64,000 nt of DNA from Bacteroidales bacterium (lineage in GTDB: Bacteria > Bacteroidota > Bacteroidia > Bacteroidales > UBA932): the NCBI GenBank assembly GCA_017626355.1, contig JAGAIY010000023.1, forward strand, positions 1 to 64,000. Reading direction: 5' to 3'. The notes below the pieces were generated by a model. It was not told the DNA's origin, searched no databases, and saw nothing but the letters and a program-made list of their open reading frames with translations. The translations under genes were made by a program, and so were the position numbers. Shown here one piece after another: positions 34,850-45,858 of this stretch; within the stretch, counting starts at the first letter, position 1; each line of letters starts with the position of its first letter.

Positions 34850-35947
34850 TTACTTCGGAGCTATCCTGTAAAGGAAGGCCGCGATTATCGCGAACACGAC
34901 ATTCGGAATCCATAGGGCGATGAAAGGTGGAAGGGCACCTGCGTGGACGAACATCTGACTGAATCGCAGGAAGAGGATATAGGTGAAGGCCAAGGCGATA
35001 CCTATTCCGATATTCCAGCCTATACCACCCCTTCGCTTCTTGGATGACAGGGCCACTCCCATGATCGTCAGAATAAATGCCGAGAATGGGAGGGCAAAAC
35101 GTGTATTCTTCTCGATCTGAGCGAACTTGACATTTGCATCACCTCGAAGCTTCTGAACATCTATCAGCTCGTTGAGTTCCTGATAGTCAAGGGTTTCCAC
35201 AGTCTTTTCCGTCATATAGAAATCCTTGACGGACAGATCGATGACAGTATCCAGCTGCTTTCCGCTGCGGACTTTGTCAGTCAGGTCGTCATTGTACTCG
35301 CGGATGAAATACTTCTTGAGTCTCCATGAACAGTTCACAGTATCATATACTGCCGTCTCAGCGGAAATCTTCGATACAAGCTTGTTGTCCTCGATCTTCT
35401 CGAGAGTGAACTTATAGGCGGTATTGTTCCATTTGCTGAAAGACTCGGCATAGACGAACTCGCCCGGAGCCAGCTGATAATGCACATTCCTTCCCACCGA
35501 CTTGTAACGGTTCTTGATGTACTGGTTCTCGAAGTCCAGCCTCGTCTTGTTCGCATCCGGTATTATGAACAGGTTCAGACAGAGCGAGAATATGGCGATG
35601 AGCGTCGCCGAGAACAGGTACGGGAGCATCATCCTGTGGAAACTGACGCCACACGACAGTATGGCCACTATTTCAGAATCCGCAGCCATCTTGGACGTGA
35701 AGAATATAACCGTAATGAACACGAACAGAGGACTGAACATGTTCATGAAGTATGGCACGAAGTTCAGATAATAGTCGAAGATGATGGCCTTGAGCGGAGC
35801 CTCCTTCGATACGAAGTCATCGATCTTCTCGCTGATGTCGAAGATGATGACGATGCCTATGATAAGGAGCAGCGCCACAAAGAATGTGACGATGAACTTC
35901 TTGACAATGTAAACGTCAAGCTTTTTCGGTCTGAGGTCAAAATCCAT
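34850..35947 (-). CDS. LptF/LptG-family permease
   Basis: 365-residue inner-membrane protein with the family layout: N-terminal helix (about 14-34), two more helices by about 110, a periplasmic domain (about 130-265), and three C-terminal helices. The start MDFDLRPKKLDVYIVKKFI is typical for the copy next to tgt. It is the usual length, unlike the 819-residue fused copy 3 kb away; together they would supply the two permease halves needed with LptB for lipopolysaccharide export. The gene follows tgt by five bases. Confidence 0.9.
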   Translation of the reverse strand: MDFDLRPKKLDVYIVKKFIVTFFVALLLIIGIVIIFDISEKIDDFVSKEAPLKAIIFDYYLNFVPYFMNMFSPLFVFITVIFFTSKMAADSEIVAILSCGVSFHRMMLPYLFSATLIAIFSLCLNLFIIPDANKTRLDFENQYIKNRYKSVGRNVHYQLAPGEFVYAESFSKWNNTAYKFTLEKIEDNKLVSKISAETAVYDTVNCSWRLKKYFIREYNDDLTDKVRSGKQLDTVIDLSVKDFYMTEKTVETLDYQELNELIDVQKLRGDANVKFAQIEKNTRFALPFSAFILTIMGVALSSKKRRGGIGWNIGIGIALAFTYILFLRFSQMFVHAGALPPFIALWIPNVVFAIIAAFLYRIAPK

Positions 35948-35952
35948 GTCCG

Positions 35953-37083
35953 TTAAAGTCTTGTTGTTATCCTTTTGACAGTCTCATCCTTCCATGCCTT
36001 GAAATCACCGGCCTTGATGTGCTTTCTGGCCTCCCTTACAAGATCCAGGTAGAAGGCAAGGTTATGTTCGCTCGCTATCTGTCCTGCGAAGATCTCCCCT
36101 GACACGAAAAGATGGCGGACATACGCCTTGGTATATGTATGGTCTACGAAAGAAGTACCCTTCGGATCAAGAGGGGAAAAGTCGTCAGCCCATTTCCTGT
36201 TCTTCATGTTCATTATTCCGTCCCAGGTGAAGAGCATGCCGTTACGTCCGTTTCTGGTCGGCATCACGCAGTCGAACATATCCACTCCCCTTGCGATGCC
36301 TTCAAGGATATTGGCAGGTGTTCCCACTCCCATCAGATACCTCGGCTTGTCCTCCGGCATGATAGGGCAGACGGTCTCGAGCATCTCATACATCTTCTCG
36401 GTCGGCTCACCCACGGCAAGACCGCCGATGGCATAACCCTCACGGTCAAGCGATGCCGCATGCTCCACAGCCTCACGACGGAGATCCGGATAGACACAGC
36501 CCTGAATGATAGGGAAAAGGGCCTGTGAGTATCCATACAGCGGTTCAGTCTCGTCGAAATGCTTCACACAGCGCTCCAGCCACCTCTGGGTAAGCTTGAG
36601 CGACTTCTTCGCATAATTATAGTCTGCATCTCCGGGACAGCACTCGTCAAGTGCCATGACAATGTCCGCACCGATGATGCGCTGGGTGTCCATGTTGTTC
36701 TCCGGAGTGAATATATGCTTGGAACCGTCGATATGGGAACGGAAGATGCATCCGTCTTCGGTAAGTTTCCTGATAGGACTCAGGGAGAAGACCTGGAATC
36801 CTCCGCTGTCGGTGAGGATAGGTCTGTCCCATGATTCGAACTTGTGAAGTCCGCCGGCAGCCTTGAGCACGTCAAGACCGGGACGCAGGTAAAGATGATA
36901 AGTGTTGCCGAGGATGATCTCAGCCTTGATGTCATCCTTCAGGTCCCTGTGATATATGCCCTTGACAGAACCGACTGTGCCTACAGGCATGAAGATAGGG
37001 GTCTCGATCTGCCCGTGGTCTGTCGTGATGACACCACATCTTGCCGCAGAGCAAGGGTCGTTATGCGTCTTTACAAATTTCAT
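35953..37083 (-). CDS. tgt: tRNA-guanine transglycosylase
   Basis: 376-residue enzyme that exchanges guanine 34 of GUN-anticodon tRNAs (such as the tRNA-Tyr in this window) for a queuosine precursor. DSGGFQVFSLSP holds the general-base Asp; MFDCVMPTRNGRNGM holds the nucleophile Asp. The zinc site of E. coli Tgt (CxCxxC...H) is not present: the matching stretch reads GTSFVDHTYTKAYVRHL with no cysteines, although the final His (SEHNLAFY) remains. I chose the ATG at 37083 (KFVKTHND), ten codons inside the open frame, the usual family start. A -7 box (37102-37109) lies upstream. Confidence 0.93.
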   Translation of the reverse strand: MKFVKTHNDPCSAARCGVITTDHGQIETPIFMPVGTVGSVKGIYHRDLKDDIKAEIILGNTYHLYLRPGLDVLKAAGGLHKFESWDRPILTDSGGFQVFSLSPIRKLTEDGCIFRSHIDGSKHIFTPENNMDTQRIIGADIVMALDECCPGDADYNYAKKSLKLTQRWLERCVKHFDETEPLYGYSQALFPIIQGCVYPDLRREAVEHAASLDREGYAIGGLAVGEPTEKMYEMLETVCPIMPEDKPRYLMGVGTPANILEGIARGVDMFDCVMPTRNGRNGMLFTWDGIMNMKNRKWADDFSPLDPKGTSFVDHTYTKAYVRHLFVSGEIFAGQIASEHNLAFYLDLVREARKHIKAGDFKAWKDETVKRITTRL

Positions 37084-37101
37084 TCGAATCAATTTAAACG
37101 T

Positions 37102-37139
37102 CAAAGATAGCAACTTTTACTCAAAATCTTGTATATTTG
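37102..37139. promoter_or_regulatory. divergent -7 boxes for tgt (-) and the MFS gene (+)
   Basis: Minus strand TATCTTTG (37102-37109) toward tgt; plus strand TATATTTG (37132-37139) toward the MFS gene. Neither has a clear TTTG box at 19-21 bases, so the -33 part is weak or missing. Confidence 0.5.
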
Positions 37140-37174
37140 TTTCTGATATGGCAATAACACAAAAACAGATAACA

Positions 37175-38458
37175 ATGAACAAATCGATCAAACTCAGGCT
37201 GATTATCATGAACATCATCCAGTGGGCCGTGTGGGGAGCCTACCTCACCTCTATGGGAAGCTATCTCGCATCGGTCGGACTGGCTACAAGAATCGGCATC
37301 TTCTATTCGATGCAGGGCATCGTTTCCATATTCATGCCGACCCTTATGGGTATCGTTGCGGACAGATTCATACCTGCACAGAAACTTCTCGGTTTCTGCC
37401 ACGGAATCGCAGGAGCGGCCATGGCTGCCGCCGGATTCTACGGAATGACTGCAGGAAACGAAGTATCGTTCGGAGTCCTCTTCGGTCTGTATGCGCTCAG
37501 CGTCGCATTCTACATGCCGACAATCGCCCTCTCCAACTCAGTGGCCTACAATATCCTTGAAAGGAACGGATACGACACAGTCAAGGACTTCCCGCCTATC
37601 CGCGTCTTCGGTACCATCGGCTTCATCTGCGCGATGCTGTTCGTAAACTTCATGACCAACGGCAACGGAGTCCAGTACCAGCACTCTTACAATCAGTTCA
37701 TCGTGTCCGGCATACTCGGACTGATCATGCTGCTCTACTGCTTCAGTCTTCCGGAATGCCCTTGCCACAAGGATTCCGGCGAGCAGCAGACCCTCGCACA
37801 AAGGTTCGGTCTTGATGCATTCTCGCTGTTCAAAGACCGCCAGATGGCGATTTTCTTCATCTTCTCGATGCTTCTCGGAGTCGCTCTCCAGATCACCAAC
37901 GGCTTCGCCAACCCTTTCATCTCACACTTCAAGGAGGTTCCTGAGTTCGCAAACAGCTGGGGCGCCCGCAACGCCAATGCCCTCATTTCCATCTCACAGG
38001 TGTCCGAAACCCTCGGCATCCTTCTCATCCCTGTAGCGATGAGGCTCTTCGGCATCAAGAAGGTAATGCTTATCGCCATGTTCGCATGGGTGCTCCGCTT
38101 CGGACTTTTCGGAGCAGGCGATCCGGGCAGCGGAGTCTGGATGCTCATCCTTTCAATGATCGTCTATGGCGTAGCCTTCGACTTCTTCAACATCTCAGGT
38201 TCCCTCTATGTGAACATGAGGACCACCGGAAGGATCCAGAACAGCGCCCAGGGACTCTTCATGCTCATGACCAACGGTATCGGAGCTACCATCGGAACAC
38301 TCAGCGCTCAGGCTGTAGTAAACCATTTCGTATATAATGCCGCCGAGCCTGACTGGAGCACAGCCTGGTATGTATTTGCAGCCTACGCCCTTGTAGTCGC
38401 AATCCTGTTCATGATTCTCTTCAAGGCGCCGAAGGACGCAAATGAAAAACTTGCATAA
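37175..38458 (+). CDS. nucleoside-permease-like MFS transporter (NupG family)
   Basis: Inner-membrane transporter of 427 residues from the chosen ATG. The N-terminus NKSIKLRLIIMNIIQWAVWG is the hallmark of the NupG/XapB nucleoside:proton symporter family in Bacteroidota, and about 12 membrane segments follow. An in-frame ATG at 37148 lies only nine bases after the -7 box, probably too close to the transcription start, so I prefer 37175. It is monocistronic and ends at a bidirectional terminator. Likely substrate is nucleosides; a sugar substrate cannot be excluded. Confidence 0.85.
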   Translation: MNKSIKLRLIIMNIIQWAVWGAYLTSMGSYLASVGLATRIGIFYSMQGIVSIFMPTLMGIVADRFIPAQKLLGFCHGIAGAAMAAAGFYGMTAGNEVSFGVLFGLYALSVAFYMPTIALSNSVAYNILERNGYDTVKDFPPIRVFGTIGFICAMLFVNFMTNGNGVQYQHSYNQFIVSGILGLIMLLYCFSLPECPCHKDSGEQQTLAQRFGLDAFSLFKDRQMAIFFIFSMLLGVALQITNGFANPFISHFKEVPEFANSWGARNANALISISQVSETLGILLIPVAMRLFGIKKVMLIAMFAWVLRFGLFGAGDPGSGVWMLILSMIVYGVAFDFFNISGSLYVNMRTTGRIQNSAQGLFMLMTNGIGATIGTLSAQAVVNHFVYNAAEPDWSTAWYVFAAYALVVAILFMILFKAPKDANEKLA

Positions 38459-38488
38459 AAAAAGAAGCCCGCGGGCTTCTTTTTTTTA
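38457..38488. terminator. bidirectional terminator
   Basis: A perfect palindrome GAAGCCCGCGGGCTTC (38464-38479) flanked by seven A residues on the left and eight T residues on the right. It can end both the plus-strand MFS transcript and the minus-strand M3 peptidase transcript. Confidence 0.93.
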
Positions 38489-38491
38489 TCA

Positions 38492-40585
38492 TTACTTTGT
38501 GAGTCCCAACTTCTTCATGAGGGCCTCAGGCTGAGGGTCATGACCTCGGAAGTTACGATAGATCACCGCTTCGTCTTCAGCACCGCCCTTCTCAAGAATA
38601 TTCTTTCTGAACGAAGTCGCTACATCAGTGTTGAAGATACCCTTCTCCTTGAAGAGCGAGAAAGCGTCAGCCTCAAGCACCTCCGCCCACTTGTACGAAT
38701 AGTAGCCGGCAGAATATCCGCCTGAGAAGATATGCGAGAACGATGTAGAGAAAGCGGAGCCCTCTACAGCAGGCATCACAGCATACGGAGCAAGAGTCTT
38801 CTGCTCGAAAGCAATTGCATCCTCAGCAGGAAGTTCTGTAAGGGCATGCCAAGCCATGTCAAGATAACCGAAGTGGAGCTGGCGTACCTGACCGTAACCT
38901 GCAAGATAGTTCTTTGCAGCAACAATCTTCTCGATAAGCTCGGCCGGAATAGGCTCGCCTGTCTGATAATGCTTTGCGAATGAGTTGAGATACTCCGGCT
39001 CGAAGGCCCAGTTCTCCATGATCTGCGAAGGAAGCTCCACGAAATCGCGGCTCACGCTTGTTCCTGTAAGTGACGGGTAACGTCCCTGGGCGAAAATGCC
39101 GTGAAGAGCATGACCGAACTCGTGAAGGAAGGTCGTGAGCTCGTCATGGGTGATAAGTGCAGGAGCATCAGCTGTAGGCTTGGTGAAGTTGCATACGATG
39201 CTGATGAAAGGTCTGTATTCCACACCGTCCTCGATCCTCTGGCCGCGGAACTCGGTCATCCATGCACCGCCTCTCTTGCTTGCGCGCGGGAAGAAGTCAG
39301 CATAGAAGAGAGCAAGGTGGCTGCCGTCTGTATCAAGAACCTCATATACCTTCACATCTTCATGATACACAGGCACATCCTTACGCTCCTTGAAAGAGAT
39401 GCCGTAAAGACGTGTAGCAAGTCCGAAGACAGCATCGATGCAGCTCTCAAGCTGGAAATAAGGCTTAAGTTCCTCTGCATTAAGAGAGTACTCGGCCTCC
39501 TGATAGCGCTCTGACCAGAAGCTGAAATCCCAAGGCATAAGTTCCTTGTCCTCGAATCCGTTCTTCTTTGCATAGGCAAGGACATCTGCGACATCCTTCT
39601 TTGCATACACCATCGAAGGCTCGAGAAGATTCCTTATGAATTCGTTCACGGTGTTCTTGTCCTTGGCCATTCTTTCCTCAAGAGCATAGTCGGCATAAGT
39701 CTCATAACCGAGGATGTTGGCCATCTTTATCCTGAGATCCACAATATTCCTTACGATCTCTGTATTGTCGTTCTCGCCCTGGGTAGCCCTTGAATTGTAA
39801 GCTGTCCACATGTCCTTGCGAAGGTCACGCACAGTGCTGTACTTGAGGAAAGGTCCGTAGCTCGGATAGTCAAGGGTGAAAGCCCAGCCTTCAAGTCCCT
39901 TCTCGGCAGCAGTCTCGGCACCCATAGTCCTGACATACTGTGGAAGGCCGGCGAGCTGGGTGGAATCCGTGATGTGAAGGGTATATGCATTAGTAGCGGC
40001 GAGTACGTTCTTGCCGAAAGCAAGGGTTGCAAGTGAAAGTTCCTCAGACCACTTGCTGTAGAGAGCCTTGTCTTCGTCCGAAAGATTCGCTCCGCCACGT
40101 ACGAAGCTCTTGTAGTTGTCCTCGAGAAGCTTCATCTGGTCCACATCAAGTCCGAGCTCGTCCTTCTTCTCGTAGACAGCCTTCACCTTCTTGAAAAGGT
40201 CTTCATTGAGCGAGACATACATCGAGAATTCGGTCATCTTTGGAGCGATCTCCTCTGCGATGGCCTGCATCTGGTCGTTTGTGTGAGCCTCCATGAGGTT
40301 GTAGAAGATTCCGGCGACAGTATTAAGGGTCTGGCCTGAATACTCCATGGCTTCGATGGTATTCTCGAAGGTAGGCTCATCAGGATCTGCCACAATGGCA
40401 TCTATTTCAGCCTTAGCCTCGGCGATAGCCGCTTCGAAAGCCGGAATGTAATGTTCTGTCTTGATCTTGTCAAACTGCGGAGCACCGAACGGAGCGGTGG
40501 ACTCCGTCAAAAGCGGATTTTCCATATTGCTGCAGGATGTGATTAATGCAAGCGCAGCGCCTGCAATGATAAGTTTTGATTTCAT
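38492..40585 (-). CDS. dcp: M3-family peptidyl-dipeptidase (Dcp-like) lipoprotein
   Basis: 697-residue zinc metallopeptidase that removes dipeptides from peptide C-termini. The zinc motif is HEFGH (488-492) with a downstream Glu in the helical domain. The N-terminus is a lipoprotein signal (LALITSC, Cys18), so it is placed in the envelope rather than the cytosol. Length fits the family. It would feed dipeptides to transporters such as the MFSD1-like pair at 2402-5166 (inference). A -7 box (TACCTTTG, 40629-40636) lies upstream, inside the end of the zinc-ribbon gene. Confidence 0.93.
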   Translation of the reverse strand: MKSKLIIAGAALALITSCSNMENPLLTESTAPFGAPQFDKIKTEHYIPAFEAAIAEAKAEIDAIVADPDEPTFENTIEAMEYSGQTLNTVAGIFYNLMEAHTNDQMQAIAEEIAPKMTEFSMYVSLNEDLFKKVKAVYEKKDELGLDVDQMKLLEDNYKSFVRGGANLSDEDKALYSKWSEELSLATLAFGKNVLAATNAYTLHITDSTQLAGLPQYVRTMGAETAAEKGLEGWAFTLDYPSYGPFLKYSTVRDLRKDMWTAYNSRATQGENDNTEIVRNIVDLRIKMANILGYETYADYALEERMAKDKNTVNEFIRNLLEPSMVYAKKDVADVLAYAKKNGFEDKELMPWDFSFWSERYQEAEYSLNAEELKPYFQLESCIDAVFGLATRLYGISFKERKDVPVYHEDVKVYEVLDTDGSHLALFYADFFPRASKRGGAWMTEFRGQRIEDGVEYRPFISIVCNFTKPTADAPALITHDELTTFLHEFGHALHGIFAQGRYPSLTGTSVSRDFVELPSQIMENWAFEPEYLNSFAKHYQTGEPIPAELIEKIVAAKNYLAGYGQVRQLHFGYLDMAWHALTELPAEDAIAFEQKTLAPYAVMPAVEGSAFSTSFSHIFSGGYSAGYYSYKWAEVLEADAFSLFKEKGIFNTDVATSFRKNILEKGGAEDEAVIYRNFRGHDPQPEALMKKLGLTK

Positions 40586-40598
40586 ATCTTATTGGTTT

Positions 40599-41024
40599 TT
40601 ATCGATTACTCATTTCCGTGCCAACCTGCAAAGGTACGGAAACATTTTGTATTTTCGATATGGAAGACAGCCTGCTTGGTGTCATTATATATTTAATATC
40701 GTAACATGCATACTCCACACGCGTCCGCGTACGCTTGAATGATGTCGCCAATGCAGGCATAAATCCCATGGACATGAGATCCGTCATATCCGCCGCCGTC
40801 ACTCCGGAATGTATAAGGGAATCAAGGATTTCATAATTCCTGTCCAACTGTCTGAGCACTTTCCTGCGGAAGGCCCTGCTCCCTTTTGCCTGCCGGTTGT
40901 AATGTCTGGTCTTGCACTCATCACAACAGAATTTCTTGTCGGCCCTGCCATACCTGATCCTGTCCCCGCATTCCAGACAGACCGGCATGTGCCTGATGTA
41001 GCTTTTGTAGTCCATATCTTTCAA
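40599..41024 (-). CDS. small zinc-ribbon protein conserved in Bacteroidota
   Basis: 141-residue protein. The N-terminus holds a treble-clef-like zinc ribbon: CLECGDRIRYGRADKKFCC followed by Cys37 of DECKTRHYNRQA. The rest is helical with a conserved ...DRNYEILDSL..., ...MGFMP... pattern that I recognise from uncharacterised Bacteroidota proteins. Function unknown; nucleic-acid binding is plausible. The start may be ATG 41024 or the ATG three codons later (MDYKSY). The 3' end overlaps the -7 box of the M3 peptidase gene, 13 bases downstream. Confidence 0.8.
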   Translation of the reverse strand: MKDMDYKSYIRHMPVCLECGDRIRYGRADKKFCCDECKTRHYNRQAKGSRAFRRKVLRQLDRNYEILDSLIHSGVTAADMTDLMSMGFMPALATSFKRTRTRVEYACYDIKYIMTPSRLSSISKIQNVSVPLQVGTEMSNR

Positions 41025-41318
41025 GGTCTTTTATAACCGTATGCAAATTTGAAACGGGGCGGCCTCATTTCAAAGAAGCACGATGCGGTTTTTCTTTTTC
41101 TTATAGCTCTTTTTTCTTTTTTTTATAATCCGGGAACAGTTAAAAATAAATTTTAAAGTCATAAAACAAATCTTATGAACCTAAAGAAAAATCTCATGAA
41201 CCATAAAAAAAGGAAATGATTTAAAAATAAAGAAAAACATGGCTCTCACGGCCTTCAAACGCATGGCGGACCGGTATTTTTTGCCTTATTTTGCCTCAAA
41301 CCCTTAAACAAAATTCAT
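41025..41318. other. A/T-rich intergenic region with a 21-base direct repeat
   Basis: Between two divergent genes. Two contiguous, imperfect 21-base repeats occupy 41168-41188 and 41189-41209, with shared core ATGAACC. A/T content is high. No full promoter consensus is clear; a TATTTTG near 41288 may be a degenerate -7 box for ssb. Confidence 0.5.
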
Positions 41319-41660
41319 ATGGAACACATCAACAGAATCGAACTTCAGGGACGTGTGGGCAACATCAGGACCAACATCGTCGGCGAAACGAGAGTGGCGA
41401 ATTTCTCCCTGGCCACCGATTATCTTTACAAGACAAGAGAAGGAGCCGCCATCTCGGAAACTACATGGCACAATGTCGTCGCATGGTCTGGCAGGAACAT
41501 GCCCGACCTGGAAAGGATCACGGTCGGGACTCCCCTCCACCTCACAGGAAGGCTGAGGACAAACAGGTATACCGCAGCCGACGGCACGGAAAAGCAGTTC
41601 TATGAAGTCTTCGCCTACAGAGTAAGAAGGCTGGATGAGGAAGCTCCTGACAATCAGTAG
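41319..41660 (+). CDS. ssb: short single-stranded DNA-binding protein
   Basis: 113-residue OB-fold protein of the bacterial SSB family: NRIELQGRVGNIRT (5-18), ...VANFSLATDYLY..., TTWHNVVAWSG and LHLTGRLRTNRYT are the usual strands. It lacks the long Gly/Pro-rich linker and the acidic DDDIPF-like tip that recruits repair proteins in standard SSB, so it is probably an accessory paralogue rather than the essential SSB. It stands alone, downstream of the A/T-rich repeat region. Confidence 0.88.
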   Translation: MEHINRIELQGRVGNIRTNIVGETRVANFSLATDYLYKTREGAAISETTWHNVVAWSGRNMPDLERITVGTPLHLTGRLRTNRYTAADGTEKQFYEVFAYRVRRLDEEAPDNQ

Positions 41661-41738
41661 AAAGCGGAACTGAAGCAAGGATGCGTTCTTCCAATCACGA
41701 ATATCTGTCGGCATTTTACCATCTCGTCAGGCAATAGG

Positions 41739-41770
41739 ATTGATAAATATTCTTTTTGGATGTATATTTG
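41739..41770 (+). promoter_or_regulatory. promoter of pflBA
   Basis: ATTG (41739-41742), 20-base spacer, TATATTTG (41763-41770). The predicted transcript starts near 41776, leaving a 5' leader of only about 7-16 bases. Confidence 0.7.
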
Positions 41771-41791
41771 CACCGAAATTCTATGAGTACT

Positions 41792-44013
<2,222 letters not shown>

Positions 44014-44014
<1 letters not shown>

Positions 44015-44739
44015 TGGTAAACATACACTCATACGAATCAATGGGAACATACGACGGGCCGGGACTCAGGCTCGTCGTTTTTATGCAGGGCTGCCCGTTC
44101 CGCTGCCTTTACTGCGCTAATCCCGACACGATCCCATTCGAGGGAGGAAAGGCCACCGAAACAGAAGAAATAGTGAAGATGGCCGTCAACCAGAAGCCTT
44201 TCTTCGGAAAGAGAGGAGGAGTAACATTCTCAGGAGGAGAGCCGACAGCCCAGGCCGCCCAGCTCGTCCCTCTGGTGAAGAGGCTCAAGGAAGAGGGGAT
44301 AAACATCTGCATCGACACGAACGGCGGAATATGGAACAGCAGCGTAGAGGAGCTTCTCACCATGACAGACCTTATCCTTCTGGACTGCAAGCAGATAGAC
44401 CCTCAGAAGCACGAGGCTCTCACAGGAAGGAGCAACTCCAGGACCCTCGAGACAGCCCGCTGGCTTGAAGAGAACGGGAAGCCTTTCTGGCTCAGGTATG
44501 TGCTTGTACCGGGAATAAGCGACTTCGAGGAGGACATCAGAGCCCTCGGAGAGCATTTCAAGGACTACAGGATGCTCCAGAGAGTGGAAATACTCCCCTA
44601 CCATACTCTCGGAATCCATAAATACGAGTCTTTAGGTCAGGAATACCAGCTTAAGGATACGCCTCTGAACACTCCGGAACAGCTCGACAGGGCCCTGAAA
44701 CTTTTTCAGGAATATTTCAGTTGCGCTGTAATGAATTAG
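44014..44739 (+). CDS. pflA: pyruvate formate-lyase activating enzyme
   Basis: 241-residue radical-SAM enzyme that installs the glycyl radical on PflB. The [4Fe-4S] motif is Cys27-x3-Cys31-x2-Cys34 (GCPFRCLYC), followed by the SAM-binding GGVTFSGGEPT and DTNGG. Start ATG overlaps the pflB stop by one base. Ends at a composite terminator-promoter. Confidence 0.96.
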
Positions 44740-44748
44740 ATTTTACGG

Positions 44749-44786
44749 CCGGCCATTGACAAAATTTTGTCATCGGCCGGTTTTTT
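44749..44786 (+). terminator. intrinsic terminator of pflBA
   Basis: Large hairpin: CCGGCC / GGCCGG outer stem and GACAAAATTTTGTC inner palindrome with a small internal mismatch, then six T residues. The inner 3' arm contains the -33 box of the next promoter. Confidence 0.88.
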
Positions 44787-44796
44787 GTTATTTTTG
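44766..44796 (+). promoter_or_regulatory. promoter of the patatin gene, inside the pflA terminator
   Basis: TTTG (44766-44769), 19-base spacer, TATTTTTG (44789-44796). The -33 box is part of the terminator hairpin, the same arrangement as at 6514-6564. Confidence 0.78.
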
Positions 44797-44818
44797 AGAG
44801 CCGTAAAATCTTAAGAGT

Positions 44819-45826
44819 ATGAATACTGAAATGAAAAAGGAAGTTGCTCTCGTGCTTTCCAGCGGAGGACCAAGAGGATTCGCCTATATCGGAGCGATAG
44901 AGGAACTCGAAAGACGCGGCTACAGGATAACATCGATTGCAGGAACTTCCATAGGTTCCCTGATCGGAGGCATCCATGCTGCAGGCAGGCTCAATGAGCT
45001 GAAGGCCTGGCTGTATGACCTTGACAGCTGGAAGGTCTTCACCCTCATGGACCTTTCCATCGGCAAGAACCATCTGCTCAAGGGAGACAAGCTCATCCAT
45101 GCCATAAAGCAGATCGTTCCGGAAATCGACATTGAAGACCTGAGGATTCCGTTCAAGGCTGTCGCTACAGATCTCTACACCGGGGAAGAGGTTGTCTTCG
45201 ACAGCGGAAGCCTGTTTCAGGCCATCAGGGCATCGATTTCAATCCCTTCATTGTTCCGGCCGGTAAGATACGGCTACAGGACACTGATTGACGGAGGAAT
45301 AGCCAACACCTTGCCGCTGAACAGGGTGCATAGAAACGGGAATGACATACTTGTCGCCTTCAACGTGAACGATGTGGACGTGGATGAGGTAAGAAAGAAC
45401 ATCATTGACGAAGCCAATCAGGCACAGGAGAAGGCACAGCAGCAGAAGGAGCTCGATGCCCGGACAAAGGCAGTGATGGACTCGATAAGGCATAATCCGT
45501 CCATGACCTTCCTGGACAAGATGAAGCTGGCAGGACAACAGGGGCGCAAGGTCATAGAGCATGCCATAAACGATAACGGAGCAGACGAAAGCCATGAGAT
45601 GGGAGAGAACTATTACGGCATATTGACCAGGACATTCTCGCTCATGAACCACGTCAACTCGAAACTTGCCGCGGAGCTCTACAGGCCTGATATCCTTGTG
45701 AACATGCCTTTCGATGCCTACGGAGACATTTCCGACTATGCGAAAGCTGATGAAATTGCCGAAGCCGGCAGGACTCTGATGAAGACTGCCCTCGACAGAT
45801 ATGAAGACGAACACAGCACGTTCTGA
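44819..45826 (+). CDS. patatin-like phospholipase
   Basis: 335-residue lipid acyl hydrolase. The oxyanion loop is SSGGPRGFAYIG (14-25), the nucleophile Ser44 lies in GTSIG, and the dyad Asp158 is in IDGG. No signal peptide, so probably cytosolic or inner-membrane associated, like bacterial RssA/YchK-type proteins. The second half carries a helical, Gln/Lys-rich segment (AQEKAQQQKELDARTK) of unknown role. No terminator separates it from the ferredoxin-type gene 32 bases on, so they may share a transcript. Confidence 0.92.
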   Translation: MNTEMKKEVALVLSSGGPRGFAYIGAIEELERRGYRITSIAGTSIGSLIGGIHAAGRLNELKAWLYDLDSWKVFTLMDLSIGKNHLLKGDKLIHAIKQIVPEIDIEDLRIPFKAVATDLYTGEEVVFDSGSLFQAIRASISIPSLFRPVRYGYRTLIDGGIANTLPLNRVHRNGNDILVAFNVNDVDVDEVRKNIIDEANQAQEKAQQQKELDARTKAVMDSIRHNPSMTFLDKMKLAGQQGRKVIEHAINDNGADESHEMGENYYGILTRTFSLMNHVNSKLAAELYRPDILVNMPFDAYGDISDYAKADEIAEAGRTLMKTALDRYEDEHSTF

Positions 45827-45858
45827 TGTTCCCCATTAACAACTAAACTTAATCCATT

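Noticed and set aside
36956-37174. Upstream extension of the NupG-like gene
   Set aside because: It lies opposite the start of tgt and contains both -7 boxes; the family N-terminus starts at 37175.
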